64,000 bases of DNA from Ceratobasidium sp. AG-K (GCA_037039685.1 JAWNGF010000011.1:1798001-1862000); one strand, 5' to 3'. Positions 12,190 to 25,469 are shown, counted from the first letter of the stretch. Translations and numbers: made by a program. The notes: generated by a model from the letters alone, not told the origin.

Positions 12190-13129
12190 TTTATTTTATG
12201 GATCCCTGCGGTGTCGAAGTATGTGATATGCATGCTATGTCTGCATTATTGTGACGAATGAGGTGTAGCCGGAAACACGCGACTGCCTAAAATCGATATT
12301 CATCATTGTACAATCAGATCTAGGCCGGGATTAGGCGTTAATTCGATTTGAGGGAATGGGGCGGATGTTTTCATCTCAGGCTGGCCGAGGTTAGTTGGTA
12401 ACATAGAGCTTTCTCGACACTGGCGTTGTAGGGCGGTGTCTTGCATATATCCACCGTCTTTGAGAGGTGCGTTCAGGAACCACTTGCGTGTCCTGAGAAA
12501 ACACCAGCCCGCGTAAACAGTGCACTTGTTAAAATAATTTCCCAGCAGGCTGGCAGGCGGCCATAACCAAGTCTTCTCACAAAAGGGCAGCCAGATGAGT
12601 CTGGTTTGTGAACAGAATAACAACAACCCGGCGGCCACAACCCACTAGGTTCTACTCCAGTACCTTGGCATCATTGTCATGATTTCTATATTTCTACGAG
12701 TATTGTATGCTCACCGGCGCTGCGTGTAGAAATATTGGCGCCTTAAACGGGTGTATGCGCCACAGCCACATCCAGGAGTTCTGGAAATTGACTTCTCCGC
12801 TCCATTCAATTATCCTGCCTCGTGGCATCAACAGGTGGCTACAACCTGTGTTCGCGAATGTATTCCTGTCAATGGAATGGCTTCCGCTCCACGCACAGGT
12901 TATTGTAAATTTAGCAGCGCTGCCACTAACCGCAAACGTACTGTCATTTTTAACCAGCCACCAAGAATCTTATGCCCAGCGACCTTTTCTCCACGTTGGC
13001 TGATCTTACCTCGTCACTCCCTTCCAACTCACCTCAATATAATCCAGAAATTATTTAGTCTAGGTCAGCATTCTTTATCACGACTCGACCCTATCTTATG
13101 ACTCTAGGGCCTAGATAGATCTTTGCCAC
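12190..13129. other. Intergenic region, no gene seen
   Basis: Several frames of 60-115 codons exist on both strands, but none shows a recognised motif, good splice partners or continuity with either neighbour. An open stretch at about 12748-13101 could be an upstream exon of the next gene; I could not support it. Confidence 0.45.
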
Positions 13130-15207
13130 ATGTCTTTCTTACCGGGTTCGGTAGTCGACTCCAGCACTACTGCCAGGGGACATCTGGAACGTATCATTAT
13201 TAGCTCGAGCCCAAGTGACATAAAGCGCGACACACGTACTCGTATTATGTTCAGCAGGGGATGGAGCCTTGGCGGCGACGATATAATGGCCATCTGGTAT
13301 AGTAGACAGAGCGGGTGCACGAGGTTCCAGAAGATCCAGTATTGGAAGTGCAAGCAATGGGTGCAGCATGAGCTTATCCTCATTCCTCTCCTGGACAACG
13401 CTGGCGAGCCCACAGACTCTTTTTGCCAGATTGAACGCATGGCCGACCCGGGTTTCAAGGATCGAATGAATGCCATCGGGGTTCGAGGGACCGAAGCTTA
13501 CGACTATATCCAAGTGTTCGAGCGTAGCAGCCCCAAACTTGAGTATACCATACTTGAGCGGGACTATGCCATTGTCTCTGAGATAGGCTTCCCCCGCACA
13601 TTTGACCTCAGCGATATTCTTGCCATTTGCTATGCAGTACAGGAGAGCCCCAAAGCCCGGCGGTACACTCTACAGCAATTCAACTGCTATTTTTTTTCGT
13701 GGACAATTATTATCGTCTTAGCTCGGTGCGCAACAGGTTGGGAAATAACATTTCGTGAAAGCGTAAACCACATCCGGGAAGTTATATTGAACTATGTCAA
13801 AAGTGCTGACCCCGACAAGCAAGCCAAACTGGCCATAATACTATCCAAAATCCACAGTCCAGCTGGCGATGCCGATGCTCAAACGAACTCCCTCCCACTC
13901 CTTGACATGCTTACTCGTGAACTTGAAGGTCCTTCATTTACGGCTAATATGAGCGAGTCAATTGCGAATATGCTGTGGGAGTATCGTGGACCCGATACAG
14001 TCAAGCGAGTACTGGAAGGTCACTTGGATAACCTTGCAAATAATACTGTTGAACTACTTGTCGGCGATCTGGGGCTCGCTCGCGACGTTCCTTTATTTCA
14101 GCAAAGGAGGGAAGCCTTGCGCAGTGTGCACCTTCATTCCCTTGAAGCGGCAAAGATTTTTCATAAGAATGCATGGAATATGGCCCCGAAATACGTGGCA
14201 AACCAAAAGAAGAACATGGAGCAGATGCGTAAAGAAAACCTTGTCAACGAAACTACTTGGCCATTGATTCGTCGTCTTGCGGCTTCTCGAGCGCTACTTT
14301 GCGCGGGAATGCCGCTTTTTGTTGCGCAGCACAGCTACCAAGGCGCATATCTCGCAGCACGAGCTGACGACAGGATTTCGCGTCACCAGAATAGAAGCGG
14401 AGTGTTCCGTCGGGTCTTATATGCCACCAACACCGTCCGACATCTCCCCCACCATATCCATTACTCTCTAAAGGTGGCAATTCCTTTCACGGCTATTGCG
14501 GCCATGAAAGCTAGGGAACAGAACAAAACCTTTCTAGAGCTTGGACAGCAAGGCATTTCTCTTATGATTGAGGACCTGTATGGCGAGCTGCAGAATATGT
14601 ACAGTCCTTTGGCACTTGAAGCGAGCATTGCAAAGCTCAGGAAGAAGAACCCAACATGGGATGAATATACAGTTCGCAGTGTCATCGTTGATGTTATATT
14701 TGAACTCTCGAGAGAGATCGGGATGTCGGACATGAGCCCGAAGGATATTTGGAGGACGATGCTGTGGCGGTGTCTAGCCGATATGATCGCTGATGCCATA
14801 ATGGAGTGCGTCGTATACTCGCCAAGCAGTAATCCAATCGAGTTCACTTGGGTAAGTCGTACAATATTTAGTACCTGTGTCCAAGAGTCTCTTATTTAAC
14901 GACTCTATAGCATGAACCTAAAGGCAAACCGCAAGAACTGGGTTCGAAAGATCCACCGAAGATCGCTAGTAAAGACCTGCAAGACTTCATTCGGCGTCGC
15001 ATTAAATGTCTGAGTAAGCGACAGGTCGAGGGTGCAGCTATTGCGCAATACATACCACTTCCATTTTCTACTCCACCAGTAGAGTCTCAAAAGGAGATGG
15101 AGGATGCAATCGAAAGCGTCTGGCGGACAAGTCGATCCATTTTGGGAGAATCATCGACTCTCAATTCGGAGATATCGCAGGGGCATACATATCCAGTACC
15201 GTTGTGA
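13130..15207 (+). CDS. Uncharacterised 672-aa protein with an Asn-Cys motif
   Basis: Two exons, 13130-14851 and 14911-15207, joined by a 59-nt GT-AG intron in phase 0, give 672 aa. I do not recognise a named family. The first 200 residues include an NCYFF motif at N185-C186, inside a hydrophobic segment with a Trp. An Asn-Cys pair followed by aromatic residues is the nucleophile context of circularly permuted papain-fold proteins (LRAT, PPPDE, some NlpC/P60), where a His lies earlier in the chain; His residues are present before it but I cannot pick one. The rest is helical, with many Lys/Arg and few low-complexity runs, and the second exon is charged. The open frame is long and undamaged, unlike the neighbour upstream, so it is probably functional. 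The start at 13130 is the first Met of the frame; upstream exons cannot be excluded. Confidence 0.65.
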
Positions 15208-16012
15208 ATTCAGTGGGAGGTGTGGCAGAGGAGTATATCTGAAACTTGTACGATAAAGTTTGTGCTTGTATGCGTAGTCGTGGAGGCTTATTTCCAGTTT
15301 ATTTTTACACGTGACGTATGGCCTGGATTGAGTTGTGATGCAATGCTCATTGGTGGACATTGGTATGCCACTGGCCACGTTTTGTGATTATAACGCTCGC
15401 TTGTAGAAAAAACCATTATGTGTGCGTATCCAATAGTTGTGGGGCTCATTCGACATATCTGATACTAAGGTGTTCCATGATATGTAGGAAATCTTAATAG
15501 TGGTACGCTATCACGTCCGAAAGGGGGCGCAAGATGAATTAATTAGAGTCTAAGTGTCTAATTGTTAGACCACGCAAGGTCAGTGAAAATACCGCAATTC
15601 GTTACTTCATGAGTTCTCGCAATATTTGTGGACATCGGGACTCAGGCATATGAGCTAACGCATTGACTAGTAGCCGAAACGGCAGAAAACATAGACAAAC
15701 CTGTTCCCATTGATTAATCTGTTGTGCAACTCTACATCTGAGCGCACCGGATTCAGTGTACATATATCATAAGCCCAAAATCACCATAGTGTACAATCGT
15801 TGTTACTCTCAGGCCCTGCTATTCTATTCATGAGTATACCAAGGTAGTAGGCAATATTATGAATTGGGCGCCTTTGCGGCTTCGGCCAGTGTAAATGAGA
15901 TTGAGGGGGTGCCAGTGAAACCTGAAGAAACGCGATATGTCGTGTTCCAGTAGAGGCTGTTAGAGAGGGTTGAGATATCAGTAAATAAGATCGTACGCCA
16001 GAGGATCACGTA
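15208..16012. other. Intergenic region between convergent genes
   Basis: AT-rich, no supported coding exon. Both neighbours end here, so it holds their 3' UTRs and terminators. No repeat or RNA gene was seen. Confidence 0.55.
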
Positions 16013-18153
16013 CTATTCATGGAGGGCACTGTTACTAAAGTACGTTGAGGGCGCATCAACTCCAGTAGTAGAAACCCTCAGCTGGATTCCTGGTAATCCC
16101 TCGAACCCAGGCCAAGTCATGTTCGAACCACGCACGTATGGAAGTCCGCCAGTCATCAACGTAAACCGCTCTGTGCCAGGAATGGTCCGATTAGGATATG
16201 ACAGTGTTAGTGTTGGCTGGCCCGAGCTCGAGTTGCTCACGACGCCGGATAGCCAATTGGCTGACTGAGACCAGGCGATCCACGAGATGTAACCCTTTTT
16301 AGGAGACCATTGTATCAGCCCGGGAGTGAACTGATCTCCCCGGACGTGCACCGTCTCGCTAATTGATTCACCGCCGAGCATCGCCCAGTCTTCGATCCAG
16401 GTTGTGACCGGTCGGCGGGTGTCATTGGTCTCGCTAGATGGGCTTTAGGATTGGAATTCGCATGTCAAGCGGCGGCTTACCTTGAGCGAATGTGGCGCTC
16501 CAAAAACCTCGGTTTGGTAAACTTGGTCATGGCGGATTTGGCCTTGGAACTAGCGTATTTCATCGCCGTATCACAAGTGAGTGCAACCAGATGACCTTGA
16601 GCCCAGTCGTCAATATGTTTCGATGCATAGAGCTTTGGCGGAAGTGGCGCGTTGGCTTTGCCAGTAATACATGATTGGTACAAGCCAATGACCGCCATGT
16701 ATGTAGTCATATCTGGATTATACCATGATTCAGGACTTTATCGCTAGCCATAGTGAAGATGGCTTACCGTTACCGTAAGTCCGATCGTATGGTCCAGCAA
16801 AGTTCTTGAGATTGGCGTTGTAGTATTCACCCATGGTGTCCCAGAGCCCAGAAAGCATTAGAGGCCCGTATTTGGCAAGACTGCTGTTGGAAGGGGTGTA
16901 CTTGCTCCATAGAGAAAGTGCCCACATGTCGATACCATAGTATGTGGGGCTGAAATGAATAGTCTAGTATGTAAGCAGGCTTATTAAAGAAAGAAATCCT
17001 TACGCATTGAATTCAGGAAGGGAGTTATTTGAAGTCTGATAAATCTCGTATAACGATTTGGCCTCCTGTGAGGCTCAATATTAGATGTGGTTCATAACGC
17101 AAGTTTAACCACGTGCCCGTTCAGCAGTTTGTGTAAAGTTTGCGTCTCCGATTCGATTTCTGAAAGAATAGGTTAGAAAGAACTCGAAATCTACACGGTT
17201 CTGGAGTAGAAACCCCACACGTACCCTAGCCACCCGGTCGAAAATGCACGCATCAATGCAGGGTTGGTATATATCAAGTCCAGATTATCTCCATCCAGAC
17301 CGACGCGCGTAAGCCCACCCAAGACCGCGTGTTTCAAGCTTTGGGGGATATAATTAGTGCTCCGTCGCATGAGGGAATTATGACAGTCGAACGAACCTGA
17401 CGAGCATTTTATCAACCAGGCTCTTGCCAAGTAGGTTCGAATACTCTTCAATCGCAAATATGAACGCTGTTCCGACAAACTCACGCTAAATTACACCGTG
17501 AGTAAAGGACAGAATGGATCGCGCCAATACTAACTTACCCAGTCTGTGAAGTTGGTTGGAGATGGTTAATTTATAAGCAAATATTTATTATACGACTGGG
17601 TAAGCTCTTACTCGGATCATACGAATTCTACAGTATACAAAAGGACAATTTAGTAACCGAGCTAACGAGGTCACATGCGAAGAACTCACGTAGATAGTCG
17701 CGGGATACTGTGCTGTTCCTGGAATTGGCTCTTCAAACGTCTTTTTGTATGTTCCATACCAAGCGTTCCCGGGAACGGTATATTGGGCCACAATTTCGCG
17801 CTCAATAATATCACGGGCAGTCGCTACATCCGATCCATCGTTGCGTGCGAGAAGCCCAACAGCGTACCTGAACCAAAATCGGGATAAAAAAAAGTCTTAA
17901 CCTGGCCGTACAACGTACCATGCCGTAGCGCGAGCACTCCCTGCCCCTGTTACACCACGAATCGAATCCCAACCATCATCATTATAGGTCATCGCAATAT
18001 CAAACCTGCCAATCGTCTCAGTGAAATTCAACACAAAGTACAATGACCTTACAATTCCTGTGCATTGTTCGACAACCCTTTAATCTTTTTACCCGCCAAG
18101 ACAGTCGAGCTGCCGAATGCAAGGCCTAATGCAACTGTCGCACTCAACTTCAT
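16013..18153 (-). CDS. Secreted six-hairpin glycosidase-like protein, 12 exons
   Basis: The exon chain is 18053-18153, 17919-18005, 17690-17867, 17612-17627, 17539-17543, 17397-17485, 17225-17338, 17113-17159, 17004-17073, 16768-16949, 16481-16712 and 16013-16442, giving 516 aa in frame. The N-terminus is a signal peptide: MKLSATVALGLAFGSSTVLA, then GKK. Motifs shared with fungal six-hairpin-glycosidase-like proteins, recalled from memory, include GLLARNDGSD, WYGTYKK, YDPNWREFVGT, EFNAPTYYGIDMW and GPYDRTYG. Repeated helical segments with Trp and Tyr fit an alpha/alpha barrel. The substrate is unknown and no catalytic residue can be assigned. The C-terminus is beta-rich with several N-glycosylation sequons (NSS, NRT, NMT). 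The junction 17113/17073 uses an unusual TTGAG acceptor and is the weakest link. The 5-nt exon is needed to complete the YDPNW motif. Confidence 0.75.
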
Positions 18154-20335
18154 GTTTGCACGAGAGGGAGAAACGGGCGTGCCCGTATACCCACGGTTTC
18201 TGTGTTATTTATACATCGTTCTCGTGGCTTCCGGCCCTGTCGAACCGCGCATAGAGCACCCAGAAGGGGAAGATGGTTCAGGACAGTGAGGTCAGAAGAC
18301 CGGTTAATTTCAGCAAAATATTCGTCGATTGGTTTGCGGTCGTGGTCGATTGCTAGATGGGGCAAGCGCCAGAAGTCGATCTCGGGAAGTCGATTCGGGT
18401 CGGGCCGATCGCTCCACAAAAGCCGGTGATTTGGAGTGAAAACTGGCCGGGGCGCCGTAATTAATTGTTGAGTATGTATTTTGCTATGTTCATTTGTATT
18501 GAAACCGTTGTATATCTAGAGATTAATCGCCCGTGGTGGGAGCAATGAGAACAAGAGTGGTCACGTGTTTTCTATAATTTCAAATGGATGCGACGAGAAG
18601 CCGGAAATCCAAAAACCCGACTGGCGCACACTCGATCGACGCGCGGTTCCTCACCGATTCAACACCACAACGCAGAGGCTGTATTGTAAGCGAGCAGAAG
18701 AATCACATCCATCATGATCATTGCGGTGCCTCCATACGCGTCCGTCTGATTGGCAACCGCGCTGGCTCGTCTGGGGATGGAGTCTGCCGGTGACCTAAAC
18801 CTGCGGCGCCGAACCGGGTACTCATCCGTAGAGTTCGACCGCGAACTTCAGCGATCAGTTTAGTCTCAGCTCACGAGAGGCTCGATTCCTCCAATAACGG
18901 GTCAAGGAGAGGACCCGGTATGCGTTCAGATGCTCGGCCAGTTCTGCTATATCTACGACCTCCTTGCCTTCTATTCGAGCCGCGCCGCCAGACGTCGACC
19001 TGCATCACCGTGACCGAGTGGGTCACTAACCACCTCCATTCTGGAGTCTCCTGAATCCTAAGTTTTCGTACCAGTTATTACCCCGACATTTGAGCTCGAG
19101 TCTCCAGTGCACCCACGAACCCCACACCCGCACCACCGAACAGCTCATCAATTCCAACTGATGATACTCAAAAATCCCTTGAGGGATTCCGACTAATCTT
19201 GGATAGTGGTCAGGAGGACATGGGCCCCTTGAATCAGACATGGACGAACATGGTATGCCATGAGCGATGTGGTGGGCGCTTATCGGCCCGTTAGCCACAT
19301 GCCAGTCTGACACAATCTTATCAAGGACGTAATCACTGTAATGGCCGGCGACTTTCCCTAATGCAGGTCGAGCTTCGGGGCGGCCGGTTCGTGCCCAGCC
19401 TCGGGGTTGCCTCCGAGTCAGGGCTCAGGTGCTCCACTAATCCTCCAGTTGCCCTTTATCATCTGCTTGTTGGTGGGTGAGTCGCGTATGATGGCACTTG
19501 ATTAAACACGCTCACTCTCTGCCTGGCGACTGTCGGTCGGTATTTTAGAGTGTGCGTCCACCTATTCTCGCAGCGAGAACCTAGTCTGACCGCTTGTTGA
19601 TCCGAATCTCGCACGACGATAGCGTTTGGAGGGATACCTTTCCAGCGCGCCAGGCTATGGTGGCAACTAATGCGCTCGCCCGTGCGACATGATCACAAGT
19701 GTGTGCGCAATGGTCTTAGAAGCTAACGGTGCACTGATGTCATGTGCCTCATACTTAGCTACCCGGGGACTTGCGCCGCGCTTACGTTTCAATAGGTGTC
19801 AGCCAAGTCATTCTAGAGTGAGCGGGGGGGGGGGGCTGATGCTTTGGGTGACTCAAGTTAGTTTTGAAGTGGCGGCTCATAAAGGAAATATCGCGAAATG
19901 GAATTTGCTGGGTATAATTTATCGATGCCACTATTCAACGAAATGCGCGTTTCGTCGAGGGTGCTAAGGAACGTTCATAAATCAATATGGGCAGCGTGGC
20001 GGCTCCTTTAATATCTCCCTCGACGTGGAGAGGAGGGGCTCAAAGCTCGAAAAATATCGAGATTTGACCCAGCCTTTGGGCCCATTCTAGCTTTTTGGCT
20101 TGGGCAGGGTCGGTCAAGCTTATCCTGGAAGCCTGCTTTCCCCAGGTTAGTTTCCGAGTGTCGTGCGACAGGCAAACCGTCCGTCCAAACACAATACACA
20201 GCATCTCAAATAAGAACATAAGTTAAACTGTCTTCTTGATTCAACCAAGATACATTTCTATCCACCAAAGCACTAACAAATTAATAAAAGTCACATAAAA
20301 CAGACGACACGATTAAAACCGGCTAGAAATCGTCC
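18154..20335. other. Gene-poor 2.2-kb stretch, possibly old repeat sequence
   Basis: No coding exon with recognisable motifs on either strand. The first few hundred bases upstream of 18153 should hold the promoter of the secreted protein gene. The rest (about 18800-20200) has a different feel from flanking spacers: many short broken frames and a 12-base G run at about 19824-19835. A decayed retroelement or LTR is possible, but I found no matching ends, primer-binding site or reverse-transcriptase motif. Confidence 0.35.
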
Positions 20336-23300
20336 TTAACCCGACGACGCGACCGAGCGCGTGCTTGCCATCCGTACCCCTTCATGGTGATGCCCGTTCA
20401 TCCTTGATACGTGCTCGTATGGACCCCGCGGGACGTCTTCCTCCTGGCTTTCCTTGAGTTTGCACCCATATATGCGCACGACACTGTCTGGACCGCCCAT
20501 GGCGTAGAGCATCTCGTTCGGGTGGAATTCGAGACTCGAAGGGCCGGCGAAGAATGGTGATCGAAGGGAATTGTGGTGGCTATGAGTATGGCTGACAGGG
20601 ACATTGAACTTGCTGAGTACTGAAGGCTTGTCGACTGGCGCAATGGAATGTACGAGCACGCTTTGGGGACGATTCGATACCACAGCCGACGTCCTGGTGG
20701 GATACACGTTAACCATTGTCTCGATTAATACAAAAGAAACAAACTCACGCAGCATACACCGCCGCCTTGGGGTGTAACGCAAAGTTGGCCAAAGAATTTC
20801 CATGTGGCTGCCACTTTTTCCCGGAAAGACCCACACCATCCCGGTCTCGTAGATCCCACAGCCGGACTTCGCCATCCACGCTGTAATCACTGTGAGTGCC
20901 TCTCCTTGGATTGGTACAGAAGGACTCACCTGGCAGTCATGATCGACTTGCTTCCGCCCTTTTGCCAGCGTACGCTCTCGATCCAACCCTGGTGGCGGTG
21001 CCAGTTCCTGACCAGTGATGCGTGGCCTCCGATCCGGCGATCGTACAAGCATAACCGGCCGTCTGCCGAGCTCGCCAAAAACGCGTTCGGGCCATCGGGG
21101 TCGAACGCGATCGAGGTGACGCAGGTGTCCATTTGGGTGAATACCTCCTGGAAACGCCATTATCGCGTTAGTACCAAATAAAACAAGTTGAGAATTAGGC
21201 GCTGGTGGTGCAAACTCACAGCCAAACACAACTCCTGGAACCCATCCCACACTCTGACCACCCTCGAATCGCCACCACACACAAGAAGTCCACTCTCTTG
21301 CTGCCAGTCGCACACCAGTCCAGAACCCTTCTGAAGCGGGATCGTGTGGTTCAATGCGCGGAAGGAAGTAACCATTTCCATCGGGTCGTGTGATCGCTGA
21401 GTGTCATAATTGCGGAATATTCGGATCGTTCCCTCGGCTGTGGACCCAATAAGTTTGGTCTGAGAGTGAATGCGAGTGGTGCGTACCGGAAGCAGTAAGG
21501 ATCATCGTCTGTGCATCCTCATTCACAAAGTGCACGCCAGTGATCGCACTTCCAGGGGGATTGCCGTTGTTGAACGTTACAACTTTCTTTTTCTTCGTCC
21601 AGTCCCATACGCTGCACCCACATCATCGACCCATTGAACGGATACGAGCAAGACGACCCACCTCAAACTCGTCGCATCGTCAATCACAGCTATATGCGGA
21701 TCAAACTGGTGCATCTTCATCCGTACCGGCGGTCCATCGACCGTAAAGTGCGAGACCGGTCGATCCCACGGACAATGAGCTACAGTCCTGTTAATAAATT
21801 GTCGAAAGTAAGCAATAATGTACGTACGTGCTACAGTAGCCTGATGATCCGTCGCATACAGAATCTTTTCATTCCGCTGCCTGCGCCACGTAAGTTCATT
21901 GTACGTCACGCTACCCGGCTCCTCTTCCTCGGATTGCTAACCAAAGCATCAGCTGCGTCCATATACACAACGGGAGACTCACCCTCATCTGCGGCTCCAA
22001 GAAATACTCGCAACTCCAATCAAAGTACTTGCTCTTGAGAGGCAAGACACTCGCCAACCCTTCACCAGTGCACAACCCACTCAAGACGCTGCTCCCCGTC
22101 CCGGTACCCGTCATGGAACTCTCGGTGCCGTCGCTGCTGCCTGGAGCGGGATACGCAGGATTATGATGCCGCGTCCGTCGAGCCCGGAGGCGCTCCATGT
22201 CTTCCTCCACTAGAGCTTCGATAACGTCCGCCGCGCTAAGTCCATATCCATGCGAGTGATACGACCTCGGATCAGTCGTAAACTTGGACTTCGGAGCGTC
22301 CCGAACGGGAGACGATGACAAACTCTTGCTCGAGCGTGGAGTACGAGGCGAGGACGGTGCCGGAGTCGGAGGCTCGGTCCTTGCTTGTTCGAGCTTGTCT
22401 TTTTCGGTCGAGGTGTAGGGAGAAATGTATTGGGCCGAGGTCATGTGCGGTTTGGGTACTTCTTTAGGTTGGTGGGGGCATCGTGTTCGGATGAGACGGC
22501 CGAGGAAGGACCTGCACCAGGGGATTCGAGGGCGGGGAATGCGTAACCCGTGGCAATGTTCTTGAGCGTCGCTGCAAACGAAGTCGTACGACGGAGGGTA
22601 TTCGTGACTCGGTCGATTTGGCTACCCTTGCCACTGTGTGGGTGTTTCTCGTCGTACGGGCCTTGGTGAGGATAGTGCGTCTGTCGGGGTGGAACGGCCT
22701 TGGGGAATTCGCTCGTCGGAAGCCGTGCGAATGGAGACTCAAGGAGTAGCGCCATGATGTAATCCACGACCGTTTGGGCGAGCGTCGCCACCTCGGGGTA
22801 CGGGTCCACGCTCAACTCGAGGAGCGAGCAATAAATCGTAAAGAACGAGCTCAGCACCACTCGGAGTTCTTCCTTGTGTCTCGGATCACTCGCGCACCGA
22901 TCCACCCACTCGCGTTGCGCATGTGCTGCCCGTAGCGATCCCTCGGACGCACGTTGCTCGCGCAACGAAGGGTTGGCGAGCGGCGAGAGCCCACCGTGGT
23001 CTTCCCAATACACCCACGCGGTCACGACAAACCACCCGCGCCACTCGTTGACGAGACAACTAAGCAGCACGACGAGTTCCTTGCGGACCATCGGGCTGGC
23101 GTCTTCTTTGCCCGCCAACGTCGCCCCCGTCGAGATCGCCACCTCGAGTCGGACCTGGTCTCTGTCCTGCAGCGGAATGCGACAACCCGTTCCCCCGCCC
23201 CCGTTTCGTCCTTCGATGGCCGATCCCGACGCGCCGAGGAAGATAGACAAAGCATAAAGCGCCGCGGCACGTACGTTGGGCGAGTGGTCCGACATCATGA

Positions 23301-25386
23301 CGCTCAACTTGTCCTGCGCGCCCTGGTCGATCCCATACTTTTTCGCGTCATCGTTGCCGTCCCACAGTTGAGCGATACACAACGCCGACCACTGACGCAA
23401 GAGATAGTCGGGATCGTCGAGTCGGATGAGACACATGTGGAATACAGATTGGCGGAGACACTGCATCTGGCCTTCTGGGTGGTCGCGTGCGACGATCGAT
23501 AGGATAAACGCACACATCGCGCGATGTTCGGCCGAGTTGGGGATATAAACGCCCGTGTGGGGGGAGAGGATATTGACGAAATACATGTACCCTTCGTCCC
23601 TCAACAAGTCTTCGCGACACGACCGATCGACGGCGAGCAACCGCGCCCAGACGAACACAAGCACGGGTTTGAGCTCTTGGGCAGGCGACTGGAGCAGTTT
23701 TTGGACATAGGGGAATATGCCGATCGCGAGTGCTAGGTGGACGGCCCATGGCCCGAGGTCCATGAATTGGGAAAGGAGGATAAGCGCGCGAAGGCGGTGC
23801 GTTTGGGAGAGCAAGACTTGGAGGATAATGGGGAGTTGGTCCGGTGGACGGCGCGGGACGAGGATGCCTCGACGCGGGCGAAAGCCGTCTTCATTGGCGG
23901 CGCGCGCACGTCCAGTCACGTCCGATTCGTCGCTGCTATCAGCCATGTTATAATAAATTGGCTGGATCTTGTCGCCTGCTATTCCGGATTTGGAGAGTGC
24001 GGCGCCACGAGTGAGCCACACTTGGAACGCGGTGAGATGGTCTCCGAAAAATGAGCTGGGAACGTATTGGTATGGCCCTGGCTCGGACATTTGGGATCCG
24101 CCACCGTTGATGGCCTCTTGTTGGGCGGCCAGACGTTGCTCTTCGAGCGCGCGTAGCTGAGGCAACTGGGCCAAGCACGAGTCGACGGCGAGGTCCCACG
24201 AGTTCCAAAGTGGGTGGTTGTGCGACGGAGGAAGGGGAGGGTACGACTGGGGTGTGCAGTGGTAGTTTCGCATGATGCGTTCGGCGAGCAAAAAGTTGCG
24301 AAAGAGGGCAGCGACCATGAGGTCCTGGCGGAAGAGGCGGCGGAAAATGTCGCGGGGAAACGTGGTCCATGCGATGGTGTCTGTGACGGCGGTAAAGATC
24401 CAGTTGAGCTCGCCGAGGGGTGTGCGACGGTCCTTGAGGTCACCTGGGAGTTGCATGACATTGTCGAGGTGAGGAACGCCGTTGCGGGTGGGCGTCGAAG
24501 GGAGGGGATTGCGCAGGGCAAAGAAGCGCAGGGCCATTTCGATGGGGGACGTGAGACAGGCCGTGAATACATCTGCCGGGAGCTCGGGGGTCATGGGGAG
24601 GACTTCGTCGGCGGCACAAGCAGCGAGCTGGATGCAGTCCATAAATGGACGAGACACGTTTGGGTCTGGGTGGGCCTGGTCCATACGCGCCTGCTGGTCC
24701 TTTTGCTCGGCAAACTTGAGGAAATTTGAGACGATGTTCCCGGCGGCAGAGCAGTCCCATACGAACACGCAAGGCGAGCCGAGCCACGACTGGAGGTCCT
24801 GGATAGAAACAGGAATGTACTGGCTGTACCCACGATTGAATACCCATATTTCTCCGCTACGTGTAGGCTTGGGGACGCCGTGGCCGTTGTAGTAAAAGAG
24901 TGCACACTCTCTGCCGACCATCTTGCGCAGGCCAATGCACCACTTGCGTGTATCTTCCACGGAAGGATCGAGATAGGGCTTGTAGTTCATCCTGGGATTA
25001 AGATTCTCGAACTGGTGTTGCAAGTTGCGGCCAATAGCCTCGAGGGCCTTGTTGCTGGGCATACTGAACGGATCGACCCAGCACTCGAGTGTCGCACACG
25101 GCTGCGTCTTGACCACATCGGGCGGATCGACCCCAATGTTCAGACACACCACAAGCGCCGCCCTCGCCGTCCGGAGCTTGTCCTTGAGCCGCCACTGCGG
25201 GACTCCACCAACCACCGCCCGGGGATTTCCACAGCTAAAATGGCGTTTTTCGCTGAATAGTTTCTGGGGCGCAGTCTCTTCCGTGTCCGAGTCGTCGCCG
25301 GCCTTGGTTTCGTCGTCGCTGTACGATCTAGACGACTCGCTCGGCGACGGAGGCGTCAGTGCCTGCTGCCATGACCCCCGGGCCAT
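20336..25386 (-). CDS. Raptor homologue, TORC1 scaffold subunit
   Basis: Raptor (Kog1 in budding yeast, Mip1 in fission yeast) binds TOR and presents substrates in TORC1 at the vacuole or lysosome surface. A first exon of about 2.9 kb encodes the conserved caspase-like N-terminal region (LFYYNGHGVPKPT, WVFNRGYSQYIPV, VWDCSAAGNIV) and the armadillo-like HEAT region. In Raptor this caspase-like fold lacks protease activity. Smaller exons from 22461 downward encode a Ser/Pro-rich linker, DVIEALVEEDMERLRARR, the KSKYFDW segment and a C-terminal seven-bladed WD40 domain ending at 20336. The first intron is 22462 to either 22510 or 22516; both keep frame. The start at 25386 (MARGSWQQALTPP) is preferred over an upstream Met at 25494, because the latter would overlap the first CSN2 exon and adds only atypical residues. 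Estimated length is about 1,500 aa. It diverges from CSN2 with 83 bp between start codons. Confidence 0.93.
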
Positions 25387-25469
25387 CGTTGACAGATGCA
25401 GGTGAACAGATGAGGTAATCACCACCCTGGCGCTTATTCCGCCACCCGCACAACCCCACCACCAGCACC
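25387..25469. promoter_or_regulatory. 83-bp divergent promoter shared by Raptor and CSN2
   Basis: The ATG codons of the two genes face away from each other across 83 bp that includes C-rich blocks and AC repeats. No TATA box is visible. Both UTRs and both core promoters must fit here or overlap the opposite gene. Confidence 0.6.

Noticed and set aside
19026..19313. 95-codon minus-strand frame in the gene-poor region
   Set aside because: Composition is rich in Ser, Gly and Trp, but there is no recognisable retroelement or other domain and no splice partners.
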